Origin: an uncultured euryarchaeote
GTDB lineage: Archaea > Thermoplasmatota > Poseidoniia > Poseidoniales > Thalassarchaeaceae
Assembly: GCA_937876055.1 (NCBI GenBank)
Contig: CALEIW010000242.1
Location: 1 to 53,394 of the forward strand
DNA length: 53,394 nucleotides
Reading direction: 5' to 3'
Each line of letters starts with the position of its first letter. The stretch's first letter is position 1. The notes beneath the pieces are model-generated. The model worked only from the letters and a program-made list of their open reading frames with translations. It did no database searches and was not told where the DNA came from. This document shows, one piece after another, positions 24,517 to 32,939 of this stretch. The position numbers were made by a program, and so were the translations under genes.

Positions 24517-25092
24517 TCACTTGATATGCTTCCGATTTGCAGGAGGTAAGGAATCTGCATGTGCGACTATAGAGCCGACGTGCAAGTCAATATTTGATTG
24601 GTGAGTGTGCCTTTGAGAAATCCGCGCTAACTCCCGAACTCCTTGAATTATGTTTAGTATTGGAATAAGAAAAACCAACTTTCTCCAAGCGCGTTGATCC
24701 CACATCTGACTAGTCATCGCTGAACCGTCTTCGGCAAGCACAGCGATACCAAACATTCTCTGACCTAATGAGCGAGAATATCTAAGTCCAGTCAATCGCC
24801 AGTATAACCAATGTGCAGCGAAAATTAACAACGCCATCGCGAATGAATAGTGAAAGTTGGAAGAACCCCAGAGAGTTAAGTTCCATGCATCAATAATTTG
24901 CCCTCTTGTAGCTACCATCAATACGGTTGTGACAATTACAATATCGACCGATATTGCAGCGATTCTACGGACTCCAGAGGCTAGAATAGTGCCTTCTGGA
25001 ACAGGCCAATGGCCTCCTTCCTCGGCCGTTACAATTTGCTTTGCGAGCGTCCCTCCGCCTTGTAGGGAGATTGGCGAATCGTGGTCACCCAT
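24517..25092 (-). CDS. RDD family membrane protein
   Basis: This 191-residue protein is an RDD-type protein. It has ASGVRRIAAISVDIVIVTTVLMVA (an RR.A..D variant of R-x-x-A-x-x-D-D), a second hydrophobic segment YSFAMALLIFAAHWLYWRLTG and then SRSLGQRMFGIAVLAEDGS, the conserved T.GK...G.+V element. Two or three membrane segments are expected. The start at 25092 is chosen because GAGG overlaps the helicase stop codon just upstream. The function is unknown in this family. It lies between the helicase and sua5 genes on one strand, so all are probably one transcript. Confidence 0.82.
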   Translation of the reverse strand: MGDHDSPISLQGGGTLAKQIVTAEEGGHWPVPEGTILASGVRRIAAISVDIVIVTTVLMVATRGQIIDAWNLTLWGSSNFHYSFAMALLIFAAHWLYWRLTGLRYSRSLGQRMFGIAVLAEDGSAMTSQMWDQRAWRKLVFLIPILNIIQGVRELARISQRHTHQSNIDLHVGSIVAHADSLPPANRKHIK

Positions 25093-25100
25093 GCTAATCC

Positions 25101-27050
25101 TCAACCCATGCCGAGAATGTGCCACGCCTCAAGGTTACGTCCACGAATGTAATCCAACCATGAAGCCCAGGTCTCATCATTTCGAAGTGTATCTGGGTCT
25201 CCAATTACTATTAATCCACGTTTTGCTCTTGTCAAAGCGACGTTTAGACGTCGTGCATCCGAAAGAAATCCAACTGTTCCATCCGAATTTGAGCGTACGC
25301 AGGAGAAGATGATGACTTCCTTTTCTCTGCCTTGATAACCATCAACGGTGTGAACCTCAACTGAATCATTTCTTTCTGGAAGGGCGTCACGAATCGCTCT
25401 AACCTGTCCAGCATAAGGCGTAATTATGCCAATATCCGCCTCTTCCAAATCGCCTGCCTGTAATAGATTTTCAAGTATTTTTGCAACCCAACCAGCCTCT
25501 GCAGGATTTTCTTTTGAAGCCCCATCTGGCGAGAGTAACTCGTCTCCATTAACTGGCAGAAATGCCATCGGAACTTCCCAATCATTCCAAAGTAGTCCTG
25601 CAGGATTGGGCCTATCGGCTGCTGTGATGCCATCGACTAATCGTCCTTCGTAGAAGGTGCGGTTAGGGAAATCAGAGATCGCAGGATGCATTCTGTATTG
25701 CGTATCAAGTAACATTGGTTCGATTCCCATAGCAACTAATCTTTCGAATAAAGAGCGTCGCAGGCCACCGTTTTCCGCCCTACGGCTGATTACTGTTGGA
25801 GGTAGTTGTCGATGGTCTCCAACCAAGACGATTTGTCTTGCTCCTCGAACAAGAGGCACAAGGCTAGCCGGCTCTGTTGCCTGAGTCGCCTCATCGAGTA
25901 AAACACGAGAAAATCTCCTACCATCCAATAGTTGGTGTCCTACACCGATACAAGTGCAACAGAGGACTTGAGCTCGATCCAAAATATCATCGCGCATTTG
26001 TCGCTCAATACGTCTAACCTCTTTCCAACCACGATTCAAATCTCGGTGAGCCAAGCCTTTCTCCTTTCCTTTCATCCCTGGAATCCGTCGTGCTAATTTT
26101 TCATTCAATTCCAAATGCTCCTCAAGGTCACGACGAAGTGGATGACTTTCCATCTGTGCATCGACGGTAGCTTCTCGCAATGATTCTCTAACCTTGACCG
26201 GCTGACCGAGTCTAACCGCACTTACACCCAGACCAAGTAACCCTTCGAGCAGATTGTCTACGGCTACATTTGAGTCAGCGACGGCTAGAATGGTTCCGAC
26301 ATTTTGACTCGACCAAGATTGTAATATTCGCACTGCAGTATGCGTTTTTCCGGTACCTGGGGGGCCTTGAATTAAGGTCAGCCGTTGGGATATTGCGGCT
26401 TCGCAGGCAACCTTTTGTGATTCGTTGAGTCCTTCAGGTCTGCTCGCAGGCCTTCGATTTGCTCCACCTAATTCTGGACCCAGACCTGCAGTTCCCACCG
26501 GGTCGTGAACTAATCCAAGAAGTAGGTCTCTAAGCGGTGCACCTCCCTCCTCTTCGAAAATAGAATTTAGTGCATCTCGCATTCGATCGAAGGCTACCTT
26601 ATTGGCGGCTCTATCTATCCTCCAATACCCACTACGAACCCCGCTGGGTAATTCAGGCAAAACAATTCGAATTCTATTCCGTGAACGATCCGACACTATT
26701 GCTTCAATTGGCTTCTCACCAATCGGGTCACCGCGACTCAGCATGACGATATCCCCCTGACGGAATCTGTGTTGACCCATATTCGCCCGACCGTCTAACT
26801 CCAGTTTGACGATCCGCTGCCCGAATAACCATCCATCCGGTCGGGCTCGTAAATCGAATAGAGCCAAACCGTGAGCAGCTAATTTTGCACGCGACCAATT
26901 GCGCAATCTTTCATCGGTTGCGTCCAATTCATCATCCAATTCCCATTGTATTAACGGCAAATATACCTCATGGTGATCTTGGCTGCGAGTAAACCTCGCA
27001 GGGAGTGCAGCGTCAGAACTCACGACACCCCTGTAGCGCAGGCGACACAT
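25101..27050 (-). CDS. Superfamily 1 helicase, UPF1/IGHMBP2 (Smubp-2)-like
   Basis: This protein of about 649 residues has an N-terminal beta-barrel domain (RFRQGDIVMLSRGDPIGEKPIEAIVSDRSRNRIRIVLPE) and a complete SF1B helicase core. Motif I is LIQGPPGTGKTHTA near residue 230, motif II LLDEATQATEPASLVPL, motif III VLVGDHRQLPPTV, motif IV LDTQYRMHPAISDFPN, and motifs V/VI VEVHTVDGYQGREKEVIIFSCVRSN and RLNVALTRAKRGLIVIGD. This matches the UPF1/IGHMBP2/Dna2-like group, which moves 5' to 3' on RNA or DNA. The exact start is uncertain (ATG 27062 or 27050, GTG 27023). It is divergent from the SAP-domain gene. Confidence 0.92.
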   Translation of the reverse strand: MCRLRYRGVVSSDAALPARFTRSQDHHEVYLPLIQWELDDELDATDERLRNWSRAKLAAHGLALFDLRARPDGWLFGQRIVKLELDGRANMGQHRFRQGDIVMLSRGDPIGEKPIEAIVSDRSRNRIRIVLPELPSGVRSGYWRIDRAANKVAFDRMRDALNSIFEEEGGAPLRDLLLGLVHDPVGTAGLGPELGGANRRPASRPEGLNESQKVACEAAISQRLTLIQGPPGTGKTHTAVRILQSWSSQNVGTILAVADSNVAVDNLLEGLLGLGVSAVRLGQPVKVRESLREATVDAQMESHPLRRDLEEHLELNEKLARRIPGMKGKEKGLAHRDLNRGWKEVRRIERQMRDDILDRAQVLCCTCIGVGHQLLDGRRFSRVLLDEATQATEPASLVPLVRGARQIVLVGDHRQLPPTVISRRAENGGLRRSLFERLVAMGIEPMLLDTQYRMHPAISDFPNRTFYEGRLVDGITAADRPNPAGLLWNDWEVPMAFLPVNGDELLSPDGASKENPAEAGWVAKILENLLQAGDLEEADIGIITPYAGQVRAIRDALPERNDSVEVHTVDGYQGREKEVIIFSCVRSNSDGTVGFLSDARRLNVALTRAKRGLIVIGDPDTLRNDETWASWLDYIRGRNLEAWHILGMG

Positions 27051-27160
27051 CAGATTTCGCAATCCTTGGAGCCCTTATTGCTGAAGGATATAGTTTCCAA
27101 CAGGACGTGAGGGTTATACGCAGAACGCAGCCGAACTGGCTCGTCTTTGGGGGACTTGAG

Positions 27161-28510
27161 ATGGTATTTGACAAGTTCAAAGGTTGGAGAAAGGCAGAAG
27201 CGGGCCCAACCGTTCAATGCCCTCTTTGTCAGACTCACAATCCCGAGGACGCCACAGAATGCTCCCAATGTATGTACCAATTAGGTAAGGCCGCGTTTGA
27301 ACAAGTCACATCCGTTGATGAGGAGGAAGCAGGAAGCCTATTCGATGAACTGCTCGCTGATATTGAGGAAGATGAAGAGGAGCAAGTAATCGATTGGTCA
27401 AAGGGAACCTTCACCATGGACGACGTCACAATAGATGTCGAACAATATGGTGACGATGATGGAATCAAACTCAGCGAGAATCCAACTTTTGCAATGACCG
27501 TCGACCATCCTGATCCTGTTGATGAAGAGGAGGAAGACGATTACGAATTGACCTCTGCTGACGCTCCTAAGTTTGTCACAAAATTTGAGGTCCCTGAAAC
27601 TGAATTAGAACCGCTTGAAGAGGCTCAACCTCAACAAGTAGAATTGATACAACCTACTGCTATCGCTCCGGAGAACGATCCAATTGTTTCAGCAGACGAT
27701 ATACCCGATGACAATGATGAGGTTATGGCCCCGGAACAAGCCACAGAAGTTCAGCAAGAAACCGAGCAAACGGACGAAGAAGAACCAAGTCCTGAATTGG
27801 AAGAAGAAGTCGAAGAGATAAGTGAGGAAGAGAAATTACTCAGCCTCAAGAAAGTAGAATTGGTTGAAATCGCATCCGACAAAGGGTTAGCGACCAGTGG
27901 TACCAAGGCAGAATTAGTTTCTCGAATTCTATCTGGCGAAGCGCCTACTGAAGAAGATGTAGAACCCGAAATCGAGGAAGAAGAAGTCGCTGAGCCAGAA
28001 CCGGAGCCCCCAACTCCAATCGCACTACCTTCTACACCAGCTGGATTACCTGTTCCTCCACCAGTGTCAGCGAGGCCGGTGGACCCAATGGACGCGGCGT
28101 TCGATGGTGGTACACCGGAACCGATTATTCCAGCCAAACCAACACCACCAAAAATACCTAAAATACCAAAATTACCTCACATCGAAGAAGCAAATTCTGT
28201 TGAAGATGAGTCAATGAATAACGGATTTTGGCCATGGCCTCAACAGGAAGAATGGTCCAATAGGGATGTGGCAATGAAAATCAAAGAGGCCATGGAAGCC
28301 GCAAAAAGTCGAAACATGGCACAGAGCACAGTGTTGTTAGACGAAGTAGGCCCTCATCTTGGTGATCGAACAAAACTAATCTATCCAGTAGGCGCCTTAT
28401 TACAGCGGATAGGTAGAGCAGCGGCGGTAGATAGAATGCTAGAAGTAGCAATGAAAAATTCTCCTGATGACCCCCACGTTCAGACTGCAAAAGCCAAGTT
28501 AAGGCCTTAA
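27161..28510 (+). CDS. Zinc-ribbon and SAP-domain acidic protein
   Basis: This 449-residue protein starts with a basic patch (FDKFKGWRKAEAG) and a zinc ribbon CPLC...CSQC (about residues 20-40). A long Glu/Asp/Pro/Gln-rich low-complexity stretch follows. A SAP motif, a putative DNA-binding helix-extended-helix, is at about residues 225-260 (LLSLKKVELVEIASDKGLATSGTKAELVSRILSG). After a Pro-rich linker, the C-terminal 90 residues are helical with the look of a TPR-like fold (AMEAAKSRNMAQSTVLLDEVGPHL...AVDRMLEVAMKNSPDDPH). The start at 27161 follows GGGGG. The role is unknown; the domains suggest a chromatin- or nucleic-acid-associated scaffold. Confidence 0.82.
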   Translation: MVFDKFKGWRKAEAGPTVQCPLCQTHNPEDATECSQCMYQLGKAAFEQVTSVDEEEAGSLFDELLADIEEDEEEQVIDWSKGTFTMDDVTIDVEQYGDDDGIKLSENPTFAMTVDHPDPVDEEEEDDYELTSADAPKFVTKFEVPETELEPLEEAQPQQVELIQPTAIAPENDPIVSADDIPDDNDEVMAPEQATEVQQETEQTDEEEPSPELEEEVEEISEEEKLLSLKKVELVEIASDKGLATSGTKAELVSRILSGEAPTEEDVEPEIEEEEVAEPEPEPPTPIALPSTPAGLPVPPPVSARPVDPMDAAFDGGTPEPIIPAKPTPPKIPKIPKLPHIEEANSVEDESMNNGFWPWPQQEEWSNRDVAMKIKEAMEAAKSRNMAQSTVLLDEVGPHLGDRTKLIYPVGALLQRIGRAAAVDRMLEVAMKNSPDDPHVQTAKAKLRP

Positions 28511-28557
28511 TTGACCGCGCCGTAGCCCTCATTCGTTCAATACTCTGAGGCAATAGT

Positions 28558-29127
28558 ATGCAGCGGCGCGCGACGACGACAATTCAAGTCGACGACGGAC
28601 TAATTATGCGGCCTGCAAATACAACTTACACGAACAATCTACTCGAGGCATTTGAGGAAACTTGGCCGGAGGTAAGCAGGGCTATGCCTTGGATTCTCCC
28701 AGAGAAGGAAATTGAGCCGCAATTGGCCGATTTTCTTGATGAAACTGAACGCACTGGAAGAGTCGGTCGAATGCATCATTGGGTGCTCATTCGACCTTGG
28801 GATGAGGCTGTGCTTGGGCTGTTAGGATTTGATAGAGTTACACGTTCAGGAATTGCAGAATGGAATCTCGGATATTGGGTCAGATCTTCTGAACAAAGGA
28901 GAGGTATTGCCAGCCGAGCCATTGAGGCAGCTTTGACTTGGCTAGCTGAATTAGAACCGGTTTCAGTTGAGTTGAAAGTTGACCCCAATAATGCTGCTGG
29001 AAAAAGGACGGTAGAGAGAACCGTCCGACGTTGGAACGGGAGTCGCTGTGTAGTGGGGGATTCGGCAATTACGGTTGCGGGAGTACGCACCCTACACGAA
29101 TGTCATCTAATTGAAATTAGACCTTAA
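28558..29127 (+). CDS. GNAT family N-acetyltransferase (RimJ/RimL-like)
   Basis: This 189-residue acetyltransferase has the acetyl-CoA loop EQRRGIASRAIEAALTW (Q/RxxGxA) after a beta-bulge strand AEWNLGYWVRSS. A later VELKVDPNNAAGKRTVERT matches the RimJ/RimL-like V..NN..S....E+ pattern. Likely substrates are protein N-termini or small amines; it cannot be assigned further. It precedes aceE by about 90 nt on the same strand. Confidence 0.85.
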   Translation: MQRRATTTIQVDDGLIMRPANTTYTNNLLEAFEETWPEVSRAMPWILPEKEIEPQLADFLDETERTGRVGRMHHWVLIRPWDEAVLGLLGFDRVTRSGIAEWNLGYWVRSSEQRRGIASRAIEAALTWLAELEPVSVELKVDPNNAAGKRTVERTVRRWNGSRCVVGDSAITVAGVRTLHECHLIEIRP

Positions 29128-29215
29128 TTCGGTCCTCTTAGAGGACCGGTCTCTAACGCGACCATTCAAATCGGTCGGTATGGTCGCAAGTCTGCCCGAA
29201 GGGCAGGTGTTGGCG

Positions 29216-31870
29216 ATGTCAATCAATCACAGACAACGACTTCCCGACATCGACCCAGAGGAAACCGACGAGTGGCTGGAGGCCCTGCGTTCGGTCGTTG
29301 ATGCTCATGGTGTTGAGCGAGCCCGCCTGCTTTTGCACGAGTTGATGGCGGAGTCGGAAGACCTCGATGTTGAGATTGCACCAATCTCCAAAACACCCTA
29401 TGTCAATACCATATCTTGGGACCAACAACCTCCATACCCTGGAGATCTAAACACCGAGAAAGAAATCCAAAACTCAATTCTTTGGAATTCTGCAGTTATG
29501 GTATCAGATGCCAACCGCAGACTCGATGGGATCGGTGGACACATCTCCACCTATGCTTCCTCCTCAACACTATACGAAGTAGGATTCAATCATGTATTTC
29601 GTGGTAAGGACAGCAATGGGATTGGAGATGCTCTCTACATCCAAGGTCATGGAAGTCCCGGGATTTATGCGAGAGCTTTCCTAGAGGGAAGGCTGACCCG
29701 TGAACAATTGGCTAACTTCCGTCAAGAAGCATTTGCCGACGGCCTCTCTTCCTATCCACATCCCCGATTGATGGCTGATTTCTGGGAGTACCCAACAGTT
29801 TCAATGGGACTCGGACCATTAGGCGCGGTGATGCATGCACGATTTTGGAAATACCTTCACAATCGAGGCTTGGCCGATACATCAGAATCGACAGTCTTCG
29901 CTTTCCTCGGAGATGGTGAGATGGACGAGCCGGAATCCATCGCTGCAATCGCGGTTGCTGGCAGGGAAAAACTGGACAACCTAATCACAATTGTAAATTG
30001 TAATCTGCAACGATTGGATGGACCCGTTCGCGGGAACGCCAAGATAGTTCAGGAATTAGAAGGGCTCTATCGAGGAGCTGGCTGGGAGGTATTCAAGGTC
30101 CTCTGGGATTCTAATTGGGACCGACTATTTGCTCAAGACCGAGACGGGTTGTTACTCGCTCGTCTCGAAGAAATAACAGATGGCGATTTCCAACGTATGA
30201 GCACTCTAGAACTAGCGGAATTCCGGAACGAATTATTCGCCGGTAATCCGAAATTGGTAGAAATGGGTCAAAACATATCCGACCAAGAAATCGGTCTATT
30301 GCGAAGGGGTGGTCATGATCCAATCAAGGTCTGGGCAGCTTATCATGCGGCTAAACAATCAGACAAACCTGCAGTAATTCTAGCCCATACAGTTAAGGGT
30401 TGGGGAATCGACTCCTTTGAGGCTAGAAATACAACTCATCAGAAGAAGAAAATGAGCCTTGAAGATCTGAAACAATACAGGGATGACCTAGGGGTTACCG
30501 TAGCAGATGAGAACCTCGAAAATGACCCATTCCATGAGTTTGAAGAGGATAGTGATGCACTCGCATATCTTCACCAAAGAAGGAACGAATTGGGAGGATA
30601 CCTTCCTAGTCGACTTTCTCCAACTATCGAAGAGGACCTCCCTGGAAACGAAACTTACGCTGCTTTCGACGAAGGGACTCCAGAGGGTCAAGAAGTTTCT
30701 ACAACCATGGTATTCGTTCGCCTGTTAAGAAACCTAATGAAATCGGGAATCGGTGAGAAAGTAGTCCCGATTATTCCTGATGAAGGAAGAACATTCGGTA
30801 TGGATCCGCTCTTCAGCGAGTTCGGAATTTATTCTACATTTGGTCAACTCTATACTCCGGTTGACCATAAGATGCTGATGAATTACAAGGAATCGACAAG
30901 TGGACAAATTCTCGAGGAGGGTATCTCAGAAGCTAATTCAATTGCATCTTGGATAGCCAGTGCAACATCCTACTCCCACGCCGGAACTCCAACTCTACCA
31001 TTCTACGTATTCTACTCGATGTTTGGATTCCAGCGCGTCAACGACCAGATATGGGCTGCGGCAGACGCTCGAGCACGCGGCTTCCTAATGGGTGCAACAG
31101 CCGGACGAACAACGCTGAATGGGGAAGGTCTGCAACATCAGGATGGACACTCTTTGTTACATGCTAGCACCGTACCATCCTGTCGTGCTTGGGATCCTGC
31201 ATACGCTTACGAGTTGGCAACAATAATCGAAAACGGCATTGATGAAATGTGGGGTAAGGACAAGGATATTTTCCATTACATAATGCTCTACAATCAGAAT
31301 GAACAACAGCCACCTAAACCAAAGGGAATCGATGCCGACTTAATGCGTGGAGCTTATCTCTTTAGTGAGGCTAAAGATGGAGACGGCCCACTAATTCGTT
31401 TACTTGGTTCTGGTCCCATACTTTCTCACGTTCGAGAGGCGGCTGAACTGTTGATAGAATATGGAGTAAGGTCAGAAGTCTGGTCAGTGCCTTCCTATGG
31501 GGAACTGCGAAGGGCAGGACTCGCAGCGGAGAGGGCAACTCGACTTGACCCTCAAAACCCTCAATCAGCATTTGTTTCAGAGTGTTTTGGCGATGATGTA
31601 ACAACCGTTGCTGCTTCAGATTATATCGCCGCCGTGCCAGAGATGATTCAACGCTGGGTTGGAGGCAAATTCGTTGTACTTGGAACCGATGGTTACGGTC
31701 GTTCAGATACCCGTGAATCCCTCCGCAGATTCTTTGAAATTGATACCGCCAGCATTGTAGTCGCCTCTCTATCTGCATTAGAGCAAGAAGGGTCTGTTGA
31801 TGCTGGAACTACAAAGAAGGCGGCAAAAAAATTGACTGTCTCAAGCGAGAGATACGATAAGACCGAGTGA
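29216..31870 (+). CDS. aceE: Pyruvate dehydrogenase E1 component, homodimeric (AceE type)
   Basis: This protein of about 884 residues is a single-chain E1 that decarboxylates pyruvate with thiamine diphosphate and passes acetyl groups to lipoyl-E2. Motifs are NRRLDGIGGHISTYASSSTLYEVGFNHVFRG, QGHGSPGIYARAFLEGR, the ThDP motif GDGEMDEPES...NCNLQRLDGPVRGN near residue 232, VIPDEGRTFGMDPLF and TAGRTTLNGEGLQHQDGHSLL. These match the E. coli AceE type. The start at 29216 follows GCAGGTG; ATG 29180 and an earlier in-frame start at 29111 are possible. No E2 or E3 gene is in the window. This enzyme type is bacterial, so lateral origin is likely. Confidence 0.93.
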   Translation: MSINHRQRLPDIDPEETDEWLEALRSVVDAHGVERARLLLHELMAESEDLDVEIAPISKTPYVNTISWDQQPPYPGDLNTEKEIQNSILWNSAVMVSDANRRLDGIGGHISTYASSSTLYEVGFNHVFRGKDSNGIGDALYIQGHGSPGIYARAFLEGRLTREQLANFRQEAFADGLSSYPHPRLMADFWEYPTVSMGLGPLGAVMHARFWKYLHNRGLADTSESTVFAFLGDGEMDEPESIAAIAVAGREKLDNLITIVNCNLQRLDGPVRGNAKIVQELEGLYRGAGWEVFKVLWDSNWDRLFAQDRDGLLLARLEEITDGDFQRMSTLELAEFRNELFAGNPKLVEMGQNISDQEIGLLRRGGHDPIKVWAAYHAAKQSDKPAVILAHTVKGWGIDSFEARNTTHQKKKMSLEDLKQYRDDLGVTVADENLENDPFHEFEEDSDALAYLHQRRNELGGYLPSRLSPTIEEDLPGNETYAAFDEGTPEGQEVSTTMVFVRLLRNLMKSGIGEKVVPIIPDEGRTFGMDPLFSEFGIYSTFGQLYTPVDHKMLMNYKESTSGQILEEGISEANSIASWIASATSYSHAGTPTLPFYVFYSMFGFQRVNDQIWAAADARARGFLMGATAGRTTLNGEGLQHQDGHSLLHASTVPSCRAWDPAYAYELATIIENGIDEMWGKDKDIFHYIMLYNQNEQQPPKPKGIDADLMRGAYLFSEAKDGDGPLIRLLGSGPILSHVREAAELLIEYGVRSEVWSVPSYGELRRAGLAAERATRLDPQNPQSAFVSECFGDDVTTVAASDYIAAVPEMIQRWVGGKFVVLGTDGYGRSDTRESLRRFFEIDTASIVVASLSALEQEGSVDAGTTKKAAKKLTVSSERYDKTE

Positions 31871-31875
31871 TTTTG

Positions 31876-31974
31876 ATGGCTAATCGAATCCGTACCATTT
31901 GGGCGGTATTCAAGTTCATGGGTAGGATTGGAGTAATTCTTAGTTTCATCAAGGGAATCTTTCGGCGCAAATAG
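31876..31974 (+). CDS. Small basic amphipathic protein (32 residues), previously uncalled
   Basis: An ATG 5 nt after the aceE stop codon opens a 32-codon frame ending in TAG. The product begins MANRIRTIWAVFKFMG and ends in a hydrophobic core followed by KGIFRRK. It has eight basic and no acidic residues, with aromatic and aliphatic residues between. That pattern fits a membrane-associated small protein or a membrane-binding amphipathic helix. GAGTGAT overlapping the aceE stop codon is a plausible ribosome site. It ends 3 nt before the convergent MBL gene. It could still be chance, since short frames are frequent. Confidence 0.5.
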   Translation: MANRIRTIWAVFKFMGRIGVILSFIKGIFRRK

Positions 31975-31977
31975 AAT

Positions 31978-32730
31978 TCAAGCCGCTATATCGTCATCGA
32001 ATCTCTGGAATGGTAAGTTTTCGAAGACCTCCAATTCCCTTGCATTCAATGCATAATTGTGTGCTAATGCTTCAGCGACTGATACCCAATCAGGAGTAGA
32101 ACCGTCAATCCAGTCATATCGATGGCCAGGAATTAATCTCCAATCTTGTGGTAAGTCTCGTAGAATTCCTCGAGCGAATAAAACAGACCACCACTGTGCA
32201 GTTGGGTCTGATCCTGGTAGGTCGACTCTACCTGATGCGGCTGTGAAAAGTAGGTCTCCCGCATGGTAGACTCCATGTCCATGGAAGGTGCAGTGCCCTG
32301 GGGCATGACCAGGTGAGTGTGTGACACTCAGGGTAATTCCTCCTGCTGACCATTCAACGCTGGAGTTAGGATGATGATTCCACTCATTCGTCAAAGAAAC
32401 GGTTCCGAAGACAAAACGTCCGAGTAAGGATTTGTGAATAGAATCATGATGCCCCCAGACTTCCACATCTGGAACTAACTCCTTCATTTTCGCATACCCC
32501 GCAGTATGATCTCTGTGGGTATGTGTGTAGAGTATGTGAGTGGGCCTAAGGCCCTCATTTGCAAGCGCTTCAACCCAACGCTGTGAATCAAATGGGTCGG
32601 TAATTGCAACGACTCCATTTTCTCGGTCAATCCATGCTGTATTCATATTCATGAAATCACCCATTTGGGTGACCCAAACCTCGATTCCTGCCTCATCAGT
32701 GCGGATATCGAACTCGCCATCGGCTAGCAT
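31978..32730 (-). CDS. Metallo-beta-lactamase fold hydrolase
   Basis: This 250-residue MBL-fold enzyme has the metal-binding motif THTHRDHTAG (HxHxDH), a later His in HSPGHAPGHCTFHGHG, Asp in YHAGDLLFTAASGRVDLPG and His in LIPGHRYDW. The spacing resembles glyoxalase II-like and persulfide dioxygenase-like hydrolases, but the substrate cannot be read from the sequence. ATG 32730 is preferred to TTG 32733, and GGGGG lies 5 nt upstream of it. It is convergent with aceE and the small gene, and divergent from leuS. Confidence 0.88.
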   Translation of the reverse strand: MLADGEFDIRTDEAGIEVWVTQMGDFMNMNTAWIDRENGVVAITDPFDSQRWVEALANEGLRPTHILYTHTHRDHTAGYAKMKELVPDVEVWGHHDSIHKSLLGRFVFGTVSLTNEWNHHPNSSVEWSAGGITLSVTHSPGHAPGHCTFHGHGVYHAGDLLFTAASGRVDLPGSDPTAQWWSVLFARGILRDLPQDWRLIPGHRYDWIDGSTPDWVSVAEALAHNYALNARELEVFENLPFQRFDDDIAA

Positions 32731-32788
32731 CAATACCCCCGACAGGCTTCTAAGGCATAGCGATGGCGATTGATTGACGTCAAACTTG

Positions 32789-32814
32789 CTTTCTCAATCC
32801 AATGATTGAAAGAG
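32789..32814. promoter_or_regulatory. Inverted repeat between the MBL gene and leuS
   Basis: CTTTCTCAATC 32789-32799 pairs with GATTGAAAGAG 32804-32814 with one mismatch, around a CAAT loop. It lies in the shared promoter region of two divergent genes, so it may be a regulator-binding dyad or a hairpin in the leuS leader. Confidence 0.4.
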
Positions 32815-32834
32815 AGAAGGCCCGACGGCTAACT

Positions 32835-32909
32835 ATGGCGCGAATGCCTGCTTCACCTAACTTCGCGGCGGGCTACTCGCTCGACCTGCTGCTTAGCTTG
32901 GGAGTCTGA
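32835..32909 (+). CDS. Candidate leucine-rich leader peptide (24 residues) upstream of leuS
   Basis: ATG 32835 opens a 24-codon frame ending in TGA at 32907-32909. Its last nine residues are YSLDLLLSLGV in part, with five leucines read by CTC, CTG, CTG, CTT and TTG within seven codons. The last leucine codon and the next two codons form the 5' arm of the hairpin 32899-32920, and the TGA lies in its loop. The leuS ATG is 31 nt after the stop. This is the geometry of a bacterial attenuator leader peptide, seen here before a leucyl-tRNA synthetase. There is no strong Shine-Dalgarno site (GAGAAGG is about 16 nt upstream), so translation is unproven. Confidence 0.4.
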   Translation: MARMPASPNFAAGYSLDLLLSLGV

Positions 32910-32920
32910 AAGGACTCCCA
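32899..32920 (+). promoter_or_regulatory. Hairpin overlapping the leader peptide stop, before leuS
   Basis: TGGGAGTC 32899-32906 pairs perfectly with GACTCCCA 32913-32920 around the loop TGAAAG. Only a weak T run (ATTTC) follows, so it resembles a poor intrinsic terminator or a translational block. The leuS start codon is 20 nt downstream. Confidence 0.5.
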
Positions 32921-32939
32921 TTTCGAATGATGTGAAGAA

